From Nocardioides renjunii (GTDB lineage: Bacteria; Actinomycetota; Actinomycetes; Propionibacteriales; Nocardioidaceae): a stretch of 64,000 bases of DNA. The notes under the pieces were generated by a model. The model was not told the DNA's origin. It was given only the letters and a program-made list of their open reading frames with translations, and ran no database searches. Where the stretch lies: positions 124,001-188,000 of the forward strand of contig NZ_CP141058.1 in NCBI RefSeq assembly GCF_034661175.1, in the 5' to 3' direction. Position 1 is the stretch's first letter. Each line of letters begins with the position of its first letter. Shown here piece by piece: positions 38,793-49,091 of this stretch. Made by a program: the position numbers and the translations under genes.

Positions 38793-39692
38793 ATGGGATC
38801 GGGGCACGGCCACACCCACGCCGGCGCGCGCCACCGCTGGCGCCTCGCCGTGGCCTTCGGCCTGGTCGCTGCCTTCTTCGTGGTCGAGCTCGTCGCCGGC
38901 CTGCTGAGCGGCTCCCTCGCGCTGCTCTCCGACGCCGGCCACATGGCGGCGGACGTCGTGGCCCTGGGCGCTGCGCTGGTGGCGACGTCGATCGCCACCC
39001 GGCCCGACACCACCGGCCGGCGGACCTACGGCTCCTACCGGGCCGAGGTCCTCGCCTCCGGCTTCACCGTCCTGCTCATGCTGGGGGTCTCCGCCTACGT
39101 CGTGGTCGAGGCCGTACGCCGCGCCGGCACGGCCGTCGAGGTGTCGTCCGGGCCGATGCTGGTCGTCGGTGCCGTCGGGCTGCTGGTCAACCTCGTCTGC
39201 CTCGGGCTGCTCCGCGGGGGCGCGCAGGAGTCGATCAACGTCCGCGGCGCCTACCTGGAGGTCGTCGCCGACGCCGCCGGCAGCGTCGGCGTGCTGGCGG
39301 CCGGGATGCTGGTCGCCCTCACCGGGGCGAGCTGGTGGGACACGGCCGTCGCGGTCGCGATCGGCGCGTTCGTCGCCGTGCGCGCGCTGGTGCTCGGCCG
39401 CGAGGTGCTCGCCGTCCTGGGCCAGCACGCTCCGCACGACGTCGACCTCGCGGCGGTGGTGCGCGACCTGGAGCGCGTCCCCGGCGTCGCCGAGGTCCAC
39501 GACCTCCACGCCTGGACGCTGACGTCGGGGATGAACGTCGCCACCGCGCACCTCGTCGTGTGCGTGGGCGCCGAGCCCCAGGCGGTCCTCACCGCGGCGC
39601 AGGCCACGCTCCGCGAGGGCCACGGCATGGAGCACGCGACGCTCCAGGTCGAGGCGCACCCGGCGCGGGAGTGCCACGCGGCGACCTGGTGA
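38793..39692 (+). CDS. Cation diffusion facilitator metal exporter (CzcD/ZitB-like)
   Basis: A 299-residue CDF protein that exports divalent metal (Zn, Cd, Co class) with proton antiport. The N-terminus is His-rich (GHGHTHAGARHRW). Six helices follow: SLALLSDAGHMAADVVALG carries the HxxxD site of helix 2, and VVADAAGSVGVLAAGM the helix 5 counterpart (D-x3-S). The C-terminal domain (VEVHDLHAWTLTSG, HGMEHATLQVEAH) holds dimer metal sites. The shared ArsR operator upstream and the metal-sensor gene next door support regulated metal efflux. Confidence 0.92.
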   Translation: MGSGHGHTHAGARHRWRLAVAFGLVAAFFVVELVAGLLSGSLALLSDAGHMAADVVALGAALVATSIATRPDTTGRRTYGSYRAEVLASGFTVLLMLGVSAYVVVEAVRRAGTAVEVSSGPMLVVGAVGLLVNLVCLGLLRGGAQESINVRGAYLEVVADAAGSVGVLAAGMLVALTGASWWDTAVAVAIGAFVAVRALVLGREVLAVLGQHAPHDVDLAAVVRDLERVPGVAEVHDLHAWTLTSGMNVATAHLVVCVGAEPQAVLTAAQATLREGHGMEHATLQVEAHPARECHAATW

Positions 39693-39840
39693 CCGGAGCG
39701 GACCGACGCTCCGACGTCGCCGCGCCGCCCTCCCGACGGTCCGTCGGTTGTCCCGGGCCGCGCCGGACGCGACGATGGACCTCCGGTCCGCCCCCGCCCC
39801 GCGGGGGAGACCACCCGGACCCGACACCGGAGGAGCCACC

Positions 39841-41334
39841 GTGAGCAGCGACCGCACGACCAGCAACGTGATCGGTGGCGTCGCCGGCACCGGGACCGGG
39901 CCCGAGCAGTCGGTGATCGACCCCTCGACGGGCGAGGAGATCTGGCGCTACCGGGCGGACGAGCCGGCCCAGGTCGACGCGGCGGTCACCGCGGCCGCAG
40001 CGGCGTACGCCGAGTGGTCGCGTGCGACGCCGGCGGAGCGGTCGGGCGTGCTGGTCGCCCTCGCGGCCCACCTCGAGGGCATGGCCGAGGAGCTCGCGCA
40101 GGCCGAGACGGCCCAGACGGGCAAGCCCATCCGGCTCAGCCGGGAGTTCGACGTCCCGGGGTCGATCGACAACGTCGCCTTCTTCGCCGGCGCCGCCCGT
40201 CGGCTCGACGGTCACGCGTCGGGGGAGTACTCCGCCGACCACACCTCGACGATCCGCCGGCAGCCGATCGGCGTCGTCGGGTCGATCGCACCGTGGAACT
40301 ACCCGCTGCAGATGGCGATGTGGAAGGTGCTGCCGGCCATCGCCGCGGGCAACACGATCGTGCTCAAGGCGGCCGAGAACACCCCGCTGACCACCCTGAT
40401 GCTGGCCGAGGCCTGCGCCGCCGTCGGGATGCCGGCCGGGGTCCTCAACCTCGTCAACGGACCCGGACCGCTGACCGGCGAGGCACTCGTGACCCACCCG
40501 GGCATCGCGATGACGTCGTTCACCGGCTCGACCGCCGTCGGTCGCCACATCGCCGCGCTGGCGGCGGGCAACGGCACCCGCCTGCACCTCGAGCTCGGCG
40601 GCAAGGCGCCCTTCGTGGTGTTCGACGACGCCGACCTGCCGGCCGCGATCCGCGGCGCGGTCGCCGCGAGCCTGATCAACACCGGCCAGGACTGCACCGC
40701 GGCGACCCGGGCCTACGTCCACCGCTCGGTGCTGGACGACTTCGTCGACGGGGTCACCGACCTGATGGGCCGCGTCCGCCTCGGTGCCCCGACCGATGCG
40801 GCCACCGACCAGGGCCCGCTGGTCTCGTTCCGGCAGCGCGACAAGGTGGCATCGATGGTGGACCGGGCCGTCGACGCCGGGGCCAAGGCGGTCACCGGTG
40901 GCAGCGCGCCCGGCGGCGACCTGGCCCGCGGCGCCTACTACGAGCCCACGCTGCTCGTCGGCGCCGCGCAGGACAGCGAGATCGTCCAGGCCGAGACGTT
41001 CGGCCCCGTCCTCGCGGTGCTGCCCTTCGACTCCGACGAGGAGGCGATCCGGCTGGCCAACGACGTGCCGTTCGGGCTGGCCGCGTCGGCCTGGACCCGC
41101 GACGTCTACCGCGCCCAGACGGCGTCACGCGAGATCGACGCCGGCACCGTGTGGATCAACGACCACATCCCGATCATCTCGGAGATGCCGCACGGCGGCA
41201 TCAAGGCCTCGGGCTACGGCAAGGACATGTCGTCGTACTCCTTCGACGACTACACCCAGGTCAAGCACGTGATGGCCGACATCACCGGCGTGGCCGCCAA
41301 GCCGTGGCACAGCACGATCTTCGACGTCGACTGA
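39841..41334 (+). CDS. Aldehyde dehydrogenase, aminobutyraldehyde type
   Basis: A 497-residue NAD(P)-dependent dehydrogenase. GVVGSIAPWNYPLQMAMWKV and TSFTGSTAVGRHIA are cofactor-binding motifs, LHLELGGKAPFVVFDD holds the catalytic Glu and INTGQDCTAATRAY the nucleophilic Cys. It is closest to gamma-aminobutyraldehyde dehydrogenase (PatD/YdcW). GTG at 39841 follows GGAGGAGCC. It is the first of a group with PucR, MmsA and an aminotransferase, all pointing to polyamine or beta-alanine breakdown. Confidence 0.88.
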   Translation: MSSDRTTSNVIGGVAGTGTGPEQSVIDPSTGEEIWRYRADEPAQVDAAVTAAAAAYAEWSRATPAERSGVLVALAAHLEGMAEELAQAETAQTGKPIRLSREFDVPGSIDNVAFFAGAARRLDGHASGEYSADHTSTIRRQPIGVVGSIAPWNYPLQMAMWKVLPAIAAGNTIVLKAAENTPLTTLMLAEACAAVGMPAGVLNLVNGPGPLTGEALVTHPGIAMTSFTGSTAVGRHIAALAAGNGTRLHLELGGKAPFVVFDDADLPAAIRGAVAASLINTGQDCTAATRAYVHRSVLDDFVDGVTDLMGRVRLGAPTDAATDQGPLVSFRQRDKVASMVDRAVDAGAKAVTGGSAPGGDLARGAYYEPTLLVGAAQDSEIVQAETFGPVLAVLPFDSDEEAIRLANDVPFGLAASAWTRDVYRAQTASREIDAGTVWINDHIPIISEMPHGGIKASGYGKDMSSYSFDDYTQVKHVMADITGVAAKPWHSTIFDVD

Positions 41335-41353
41335 GCGACCGCGGGCCCCGCCG

Positions 41354-42955
41354 TCAGGTCCGACCGGGACGCGGCCCCGCCTCGACCTCGTCGGCCAGCA
41401 GCGCGACGTGGAGCGACACCCGGACGTCGGGGTCGTCGAGGTCGGCGCCGAGCACGCGCGACGCCTTCGCCAGCCGGTCGTAGAACACCGGTCGGGAGAG
41501 GTGCAGGCTCGCCGCCGCGTCCGACTTGCTCGTCGGGTGGGTCACCAGCGCGCGGACCGCGTCGAGCAGCCGGCTCCCGGTGCGCTCGTCGTGCTCGCGC
41601 AGCGGGTCGAGCTCGCGATCGACGAAGAGCCGCAGCCGGTCGTCGTCACCGATCATCGCCAGCAGCCCCCGCAGGTGGACGTCCTCGAGACGGTGCACGC
41701 CGTCGGCCGCCCCGCCGGGGACGGAACGCACCACCTGTTGCGCCTCGCGCAGGGTCCGGTCGATCGCGGCGGCGCGGCCCACCGGCCGGCCCACGCCGAC
41801 GACGAGCGGCTGGTGCCGGCGTACGCGGGCGGCGAGGTCGTCGACGACCGTCCGCACCCGCGCGGACGGCGGGAACGACAGCAGCACCCGCACGTCGCGC
41901 TCCATCTCGCAGACCAGGGCGGGGACCCGCAGCTCGTGGGTGGCGTGGACCGTCGCGGCGATCACGTCCTCGACGAGCGCGGCGGCCGATCCGGGTCCGG
42001 CGTCCTCGAAGCGGGGGCGGAGGGTCACGCCAACGAGCTGGCGGTCGCTGGTCGGCAGCCCGGCCAGCTCGCACCGCCGCAGCAGGTCGGGGGACGGCGC
42101 CTCGGTGAGCAGCCGGAGGACCAGCTCGTGATGCGTACGACGCACCGCGCCGTCGCGCTGCCGGTCGTGCAGCCGGTGCAGGGCGAGCGCCGCGGCGCCG
42201 CGCTCGACCACCGCGACCAGCCGCTCGGACGGCTCGTCGGCGGAGTGGACGACCAGCCGCCCCCACCGGCGGTCCCGCCGGCCGACCCGGGTGACCAGCC
42301 AGCCGTGCGACTCCTCCCACGTGGTCCGGTCCTCCTGCGGCACCTCGCGGGACCGGGCCGCCCAGTCGGTGAGGAAGCCGTCGGCGTCCCGCGGCCCGGG
42401 CCGGTAGTCGAGCACCTGGTGCTCCTCGCTCTCGAGGACCACCGCGGTGCCGGCCAGCCGCTGCACGGCATCGAGGATCTCGCTCGGTCCGGCCTCGGCG
42501 ATCCCGAGCTCGGTGAAGGTCTCGTGCACCCGCTGGGCCTCGCGGAGCTCGGCGACCTGCCGGTCGACGATGCGCTCGCCCACGGCCTGCGCCACCGCCG
42601 CGAACCGGACCTCGCGGTGCAGCGCCACCAGCGGCAGGCCGAGGTCCTCGCACGCCGCCACCAGCGCCTGCGGCAGCTCGGTCCAGCGCCGGCCGAGCTC
42701 GACGACCAGCCCGGCGGCCGCTGTGCCGGCCAGGCTGGCGGCGTACGCCTCGAGCTCGGGCCCGCCGTCGGGCATCGCGATGCCGGTGCTGAGCAGCAGG
42801 TCGCCCGCGCGCAGCAGCGGGGCGATGTCGGCCAGCTCGGTGGTGTGCACCCAGCGCACCGGCCGGTCGAGACCCGACGCACCGGCGACGACGCGCGGCC
42901 GCGCGCCCCGCAGCGGCGGCATGGCGAGCACCTCGCCGACGGTCAGCACCGCCAC
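41354..42955 (-). CDS. PucR family transcriptional regulator
   Basis: A 533-residue regulator: N-terminal PucR-type sensing domain (LTVGEVLAMPPLRGARPRVV, then RWVHTTELADIAPLLRAGDL), a middle GGDEF-like fold, and C-terminal PucR-type helix-turn-helix (AVRALVTHPTSKSDAAASLH, LSRPVFYDRLAKASRVLG). GGAGG lies just upstream of the GTG at 42955. It is transcribed away from mmsA, with 108 bases between the start codons, and probably controls the neighbouring catabolic genes in response to amine or purine-type signals. Confidence 0.87.
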   Translation of the reverse strand: MAVLTVGEVLAMPPLRGARPRVVAGASGLDRPVRWVHTTELADIAPLLRAGDLLLSTGIAMPDGGPELEAYAASLAGTAAAGLVVELGRRWTELPQALVAACEDLGLPLVALHREVRFAAVAQAVGERIVDRQVAELREAQRVHETFTELGIAEAGPSEILDAVQRLAGTAVVLESEEHQVLDYRPGPRDADGFLTDWAARSREVPQEDRTTWEESHGWLVTRVGRRDRRWGRLVVHSADEPSERLVAVVERGAAALALHRLHDRQRDGAVRRTHHELVLRLLTEAPSPDLLRRCELAGLPTSDRQLVGVTLRPRFEDAGPGSAAALVEDVIAATVHATHELRVPALVCEMERDVRVLLSFPPSARVRTVVDDLAARVRRHQPLVVGVGRPVGRAAAIDRTLREAQQVVRSVPGGAADGVHRLEDVHLRGLLAMIGDDDRLRLFVDRELDPLREHDERTGSRLLDAVRALVTHPTSKSDAAASLHLSRPVFYDRLAKASRVLGADLDDPDVRVSLHVALLADEVEAGPRPGRT

Positions 42956-43063
42956 AGCACACCTCCGCCCCACCGGTGCGGGAGCCGACAGGTCGTCGCT
43001 CCTCCTCGGCGTATCCTACGGATCGTCGGGCGGCCAGCACGGCGCGTCGGCCGATGATGCAGC

Positions 43064-44582
<1,519 letters not shown>

Positions 44583-44590
<8 letters not shown>

Positions 44591-45950
44591 CCGCGCCCAC
44601 CCCGCCCGCGCCCACGACGACCCGGAGGTCGCCCTCGAGCTCGACCGCCGGCACGTCTTCCACTCCTGGTCCGCCCAGGAGGGCCGCCGGCCCATGGTGG
44701 TCACCAAGGCCGAGGGCTCCCACGTCTGGGACCAGGACGGCAACCGGCTCCTCGACTTCACCTCGCAGCTGGTGTTCACCAACCTCGGCCACCAGCACCC
44801 GCGCATCGTCGAGGCCATCCAGCAGCAGGCCGCCACGCTCTGCACCGTCGCGCCGGCGCACGTCAACGGCGCCCGGTCCGAGGCGGCCCGGCTGATCGCG
44901 AGCCACACCCCGGGGGACCTCGACCGGGTGTTCTTCACCAACGGCGGCGCGGACGCCAACGAGCACGCGATCCGGATGGCCCGCCTCCACACCGGCCGGC
45001 ACAAGGTGCTGTCGACCTACCGGTCCTACCACGGCGGCACACAGCTGGCGGTCAACGTGACCGGCGACCCGAGGCGGTGGGCCAACGACCTCGGCTCGGA
45101 CGGCACGGTCCACTTCTTCGGGCCCTACCTCTACCGCAGCGCCTTCCACGCCACGACCGAGGCCGAGGAGTGCCAGCGCGCCCTCGAGCACCTCGAGCAG
45201 GTGGTCGCGATGGAAGGCCCCGCCACCATCGCCGCGGTCGTCCTCGAGTCGATCCCGGGGACCGCCGGGATCATGGTCCCGCCGCCGGGCTACCTCGCCG
45301 GCGTGCGGGAGGTATGCGACCGGCACGGGATCCTGCTCGTCGCCGACGAGGTCATGTCGGGGTTCGGCCGCGCCGGCAGGTGGTTCGCCGTCGAGCACGC
45401 CTCCGACGGCACCGTCGTGCCCGACCTCCTCACCTTCGCCAAGGGGGTGAACTCCGGCTACGTGCCCCTGGGCGGCGTCGCCATCTCCGACGCCGTGCAC
45501 CGGACCTTCGCCGACCGCGTCTACCCCGGCGGGCTGACGTACTCCGGGCACCCGCTGGCGTGCGCGGCGGCGGTCGCCACGATCGAGACCATGGAGGACG
45601 AGGGCATCGTCGAGCAGGCGGCGGCGCTCGGCGCCGAGGTGATCGGACCCGCCCTCGCCGCGATGGCCGAGCGGCACGCGTGGGTGGGCGAGGTCCGCGG
45701 CACGGGGGCGTTCTGGGCGCTCGAGCTCGTCGCCGACCGCGCGACCCGCGAGCCGCTGGCGCCCTACGGCGCGAGCAGCCCGGCGATGGACGCCGTCCTC
45801 GCCGCCTGCCGTCGGGGCGGGATGATCCCGTTCGCGAACTTCAACCGCATCCACGTGGTGCCCCCGCTGACGATCACGCACGAGGAGGCCCGTCGCGGCC
45901 TGGCGATCCTCGACGCCGCGCTCGGCGAGGCGGCGTCACAGGCGGGGTGA
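44583..45950 (+). CDS. Class III aminotransferase (omega-amino acid:pyruvate type)
   Basis: A 455-residue PLP enzyme. The fold-type I marks are FFTNGGADANEHAIRMARLH, SYHGGT, LVADEVMSGFGRAGRWF and the PLP Lys in LLTFAKGVNSGYVPLGGV. FTSQLVFTNLGHQHP near the start is typical of the omega-aminotransferase group that handles beta-alanine, GABA or diamines. The ATG at 44583 overlaps the mmsA stop. Together with mmsA it would take beta-alanine to malonate semialdehyde to acetyl-CoA. Confidence 0.88.
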
Positions 45951-46028
45951 GTGCCGCCCGTCCGGGGCGCCGAGCGTCAGTGCACCGGACGACTTGACTG
46001 AGCCCCGGCGAGGCGGTTCGGTGCAGCC

Positions 46029-47393
46029 ATGACCGCACCTCCGACGTCGACGCGCGACGTCATCCCGCTTCGCCAGGCCGCGCGGGCGTGGTTCGCCATC
46101 TCGCTGCAGACCTTCGGCGGCCCGGCCGGCCAGATCGCGGTCATGCAGCGCGCGCTGGTCGAGGAGAAGCGCTGGATCGGCCAGCAGCGGTTCCTCTTCG
46201 CGCTGTCCTACTGCACGCTCCTGCCGGGGCCCGAGGCGCAGCAGCTGGCGACGTACGTCGGGTGGCTGCTCAACGGCGTCCGCGGCGCGCTGGTCGCGGG
46301 CATCTTGTTCATCCTCCCAGGCGTGGTCGCGCTGCTGGTGCTCTCGGGCGTCTACGTCGCCTACGGCGACACCACGCTCGTCGAGTCGCTGTTCCTCGGC
46401 CTCGCGCCGGCCGTCATCGCCATCGTCCTCCAGGCGGTCATCCGGGTGGGGCGCAAGGGGCTGGGCCACCCCGCGCTCGTGGCGCTCGCCGTGCTGTCCT
46501 TCCTCGCCCTCACCTTCTTCGGCGTCCCGTTCCCGGTCGTCGTGCTGGTCGCGGCGCTGCTCGGCTGGCTGCTCGGCCGCAGGATCCCCACGCTGACCGC
46601 GCCCGCCCGGGCGGCCGTCGACGACGGACCGCCCCCGCTCATCAGCGACGACGCGCTGCACACCGAACGCCCCTCCGGCCGGCACGCCGCCAAGGTCCTC
46701 GTCATCGGGCTCGTCGTGTGGTTCGCCCCGGTCGCCCTCGCCGCGGTGGTGTTCGGTCGGTCGAGCATCTTCGTCGACCAGGGACTGTTCTTCTCCGGCG
46801 CGGCGGTGGTGACCTTCGGCGGGGCGTACGCCGTCCTGGCCTACGTCGCCCAGCAGGCCGTCGAGGTCTACGGCTGGCTCGCGCCCGGGGAGATGGTCCG
46901 CGGCCTCGCGCTCGCCGAGACCACGCCGGGCCCGCTCATCATGGTCGTGCAGTTCGTGGCCCTCGTCGGTGCCTACCGCGCCCCCGGCGACCTCGACCCG
47001 TGGGTGGCGGCGGTCGTCGCGGCGCTGCTGACGACCTGGGTGACGTTCGTCCCGTGCTTCCTCTTCATCCTCCTCGGGGCGCCGTACGTCGAGCGCCTCC
47101 GCGGCAACCGCGACCTGGCCGCCGCGCTGGCGGGCATCACCGCCGCCGTGGTGGGCGTCATCGCCAGCCTCGCGGTCTTCTTCGCGCTCCACACGCTCTT
47201 CGGCGAGACCGGCCGCGTCACCGCCGGGCCGCTCGACCTGGAGTACCCGCGGCTCGCCTCGGTCGACTGGGCGGCGCTCGCGATCACGGTGCTGGGGTGC
47301 GCGCTGATCTTCTGGCGGCGCTGGTCGGTGCTGCGCACCCTGGGCGCGTGCGCGGCGACGGGCGTCGTCCTGGGTCTGGCCCTGGCCGCCTGA
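46029..47393 (+). CDS. chrA: Chromate transporter (ChrA family, two-domain)
   Basis: A 454-residue membrane protein built of two related CHR domains of about five helices each. The N-terminal ARAWFAISLQTFGGPAGQIAV with the FGGPxxQI motif, the WIGQQRFLFALSYCTLLPGP segment with the PGPEAQQL motif, and the second-half repeats (FSGAAVVTFGGAYAVLAYV, ETTPGPLIMVVQFVALVG) match ChrA, which exports chromate. No chrB regulator is adjacent. ATG at 46029 with a weak upstream ribosome site. Downstream is an unrelated secreted protein. Confidence 0.9.
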   Translation: MTAPPTSTRDVIPLRQAARAWFAISLQTFGGPAGQIAVMQRALVEEKRWIGQQRFLFALSYCTLLPGPEAQQLATYVGWLLNGVRGALVAGILFILPGVVALLVLSGVYVAYGDTTLVESLFLGLAPAVIAIVLQAVIRVGRKGLGHPALVALAVLSFLALTFFGVPFPVVVLVAALLGWLLGRRIPTLTAPARAAVDDGPPPLISDDALHTERPSGRHAAKVLVIGLVVWFAPVALAAVVFGRSSIFVDQGLFFSGAAVVTFGGAYAVLAYVAQQAVEVYGWLAPGEMVRGLALAETTPGPLIMVVQFVALVGAYRAPGDLDPWVAAVVAALLTTWVTFVPCFLFILLGAPYVERLRGNRDLAAALAGITAAVVGVIASLAVFFALHTLFGETGRVTAGPLDLEYPRLASVDWAALAITVLGCALIFWRRWSVLRTLGACAATGVVLGLALAA

Positions 47394-47554
47394 GACCGCC
47401 CCGTAGGGGTGGTAACTCGGCGTTCGACCCGCTGTTCGACCACCGGTCGCCGCCCCACGGGTAGTGCGGTCCCCGGGGGCCGTCCTTAGCGTCGGGGTTG
47501 CTGGGCGGCGGATGCCGCTCCCGCGGGAGGCACTTCACCACCTCTGGAGGGGAA

Positions 47555-48184
47555 ATGTCAGAAGTCGCACGAACAGCACGAGGAATCGTCGTCGGAGCCG
47601 TGGCAGCACTGGCCATGGTCGTCGGACTGACGTCCGTGGGCGTCGGGGCCGCGTCCGCCGCGGACTCGGCCAGGGCGGGCTCCGGCACGTCGGTGGTCGG
47701 CAAGTCCGAGGCCGGCAAGATCACCAGCAAGGTGGTGGGACGCACGTCGACCGGTGACAAGGTGAAGGGCAAGTTCACGCCCACCCAGGTCGTCACGAGC
47801 AACGGCGTGCTCTACATGGAGGGCTTCCTCCAGGGCGTCATCAAGGACAAGGGCCCCGACACCCGCTTCTCCGGTGTCCAGCTCATCCCGATCAAGAAGA
47901 TCAACGGCTCGCCGGTCACCAGCGCTCGCGCTGCGTCGTCCGTCGCGGCCTGCGACATCCTCAACCTGGTGCTCGGGCCGCTCGACCTGAACGTGCTCGG
48001 CCTGCAGATCAACCTCAACCAGGTGGTGCTCGACATCACCGCCGTACCGGGTGCGGGCAACCTGCTCGGCAACCTGCTGTGCGCGGTGGCCGGCCTGCTC
48101 GACGGCACACCGCTCGCCGGCCTGCTCGGCCAGCTGCAGACCCTGCTCAACCAGATCCTGGGGCTGCTGAACCTCGGCACCTGA
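47555..48184 (+). CDS. Secreted protein with hydrophobic C-terminal repeat, unknown
   Basis: A 209-residue exported protein. GGAGGGGAA before the ATG is a strong ribosome site. The signal peptide ends at about 36 (GVGAASAADS). A middle basic region (TSKVVGRTSTGDKVKGKFTP) leads to a Cys-containing hydrophobic tail: ACDILNLVLGPLDLNVLGLQ, the LNQVVLDITAVPGAGNLLGN run, then LLCAVAGLLDGTPLAGLLGQ and a QLQTLLNQILGLLNLGT end. Similar tails occur in other actinobacterial secreted proteins of unknown function. A TAGCGT hexamer lies near 47488. Confidence 0.7.
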   Translation: MSEVARTARGIVVGAVAALAMVVGLTSVGVGAASAADSARAGSGTSVVGKSEAGKITSKVVGRTSTGDKVKGKFTPTQVVTSNGVLYMEGFLQGVIKDKGPDTRFSGVQLIPIKKINGSPVTSARAASSVAACDILNLVLGPLDLNVLGLQINLNQVVLDITAVPGAGNLLGNLLCAVAGLLDGTPLAGLLGQLQTLLNQILGLLNLGT

Positions 48185-48206
48185 CACAGGGCCGTTCCGT
48201 GGGGGC

Positions 48207-48252
48207 GTCGCGGCGGAGGACCGGGAGGGAACCTCCGGCCCTCCGCCGCGAC
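48207..48252. terminator. Hairpin between convergent genes
   Basis: GTCGCGGCGGAGG (48207-48219) and CCTCCGCCGCGAC (48240-48252) form a perfect 13-base stem with inner GGGAGG/CCTCC pairing. The right arm ends at the base next to the stop of the minus-strand phosphatase. Confidence 0.7.
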
Positions 48253-49080
48253 TCACGAGTCCTCGGGCAGGCACATCTGGCCCACGAAGGGCACCACGTC
48301 GGCGATCGAGTCGACGACCTTCGTCGGTCGGTAGGGGAAGAGCTGCACCTGGTGCCGCTCGGTGGCGCCGGTGGCGACGAGGACGGTGCGCATCCCGGCC
48401 TCGAGGCCGCTGATGATGTCGGTGTCCATCCGGTCGCCGATCATCACGGTCGTCTCGGAGTGCGCCTCTAGCCGGTTGAGGGCGCTGCGCATCATCAGCG
48501 GGTTGGGCTTGCCGATGAAGTAGGGCGAGCGTCCGGTCGCGGTGCTGATCAGCGCGGCGACCGAGCCCGTGGCCGGGAGCATTCCCTGCGCGCTCGGCCC
48601 GCTGGGGTCCGGGTTGGTCGCGATGAAGCGAGCGCCGTCGTTGATGAGCCGGATGGCCCGGGTGATCGCCTCGAACGAGTAGGTCCGGGTCTCACCGAGC
48701 ACGACGTAGTCGGGGTCCTGGTCGGTCATCACGTAGCCGATGTCGTGCACGGCGGCGGTCAGCCCCGTCTCGCCCACGACGTACGCCGACCCGCCCGGGC
48801 GCTGGTCGTCGAGGAACTGCGCGGTCGCCAGGGCCGACGTCCAGATGGAGTCCTCCGGCACGTCGATGCCGCTGCTGCGCAGCAGGCGCACCCGCAGGTC
48901 GCGCGGGGTGAAGATCGAGTTGTTGGTCAGGACCAGGAAGGGGACGTCGTGCTCGCGGAGCGCGGCGATGAACTCCTTCGCCCCCGGGATCGGGTCCTCC
49001 TCGCGCACGAGGACGCCGTCCATGTCGGTCAGCCAGGTGCGCACGGGTCGGGATTCGCTCACCAGGCCATTGTCGACCAT
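48253..49080 (-). CDS. HAD-IIA (NagD-like) phosphatase
   Basis: A 275-residue phosphatase with a C2b cap. [20 protein letters not shown] is motif I with the paired Asp, [14 protein letters not shown] motif [22 protein letters not shown] motif III with Lys, and [20 protein letters not shown] motif IV. The family dephosphorylates nucleotides or sugar phosphates. ATG at 49080; a GTG a few codons later is possible. It lies 11 bases downstream of the MMPL stop on the same strand, so it may be the last gene of the TetR-MMPL operon. Confidence 0.85.
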   Translation of the reverse strand: MVDNGLVSESRPVRTWLTDMDGVLVREEDPIPGAKEFIAALREHDVPFLVLTNNSIFTPRDLRVRLLRSSGIDVPEDSIWTSALATAQFLDDQRPGGSAYVVGETGLTAAVHDIGYVMTDQDPDYVVLGETRTYSFEAITRAIRLINDGARFIATNPDPSGPSAQGMLPATGSVAALISTATGRSPYFIGKPNPLMMRSALNRLEAHSETTVMIGDRMDTDIISGLEAGMRTVLVATGATERHQVQLFPYRPTKVVDSIADVVPFVGQMCLPEDS

Positions 49081-49091
49081 GGACGGGTCGG

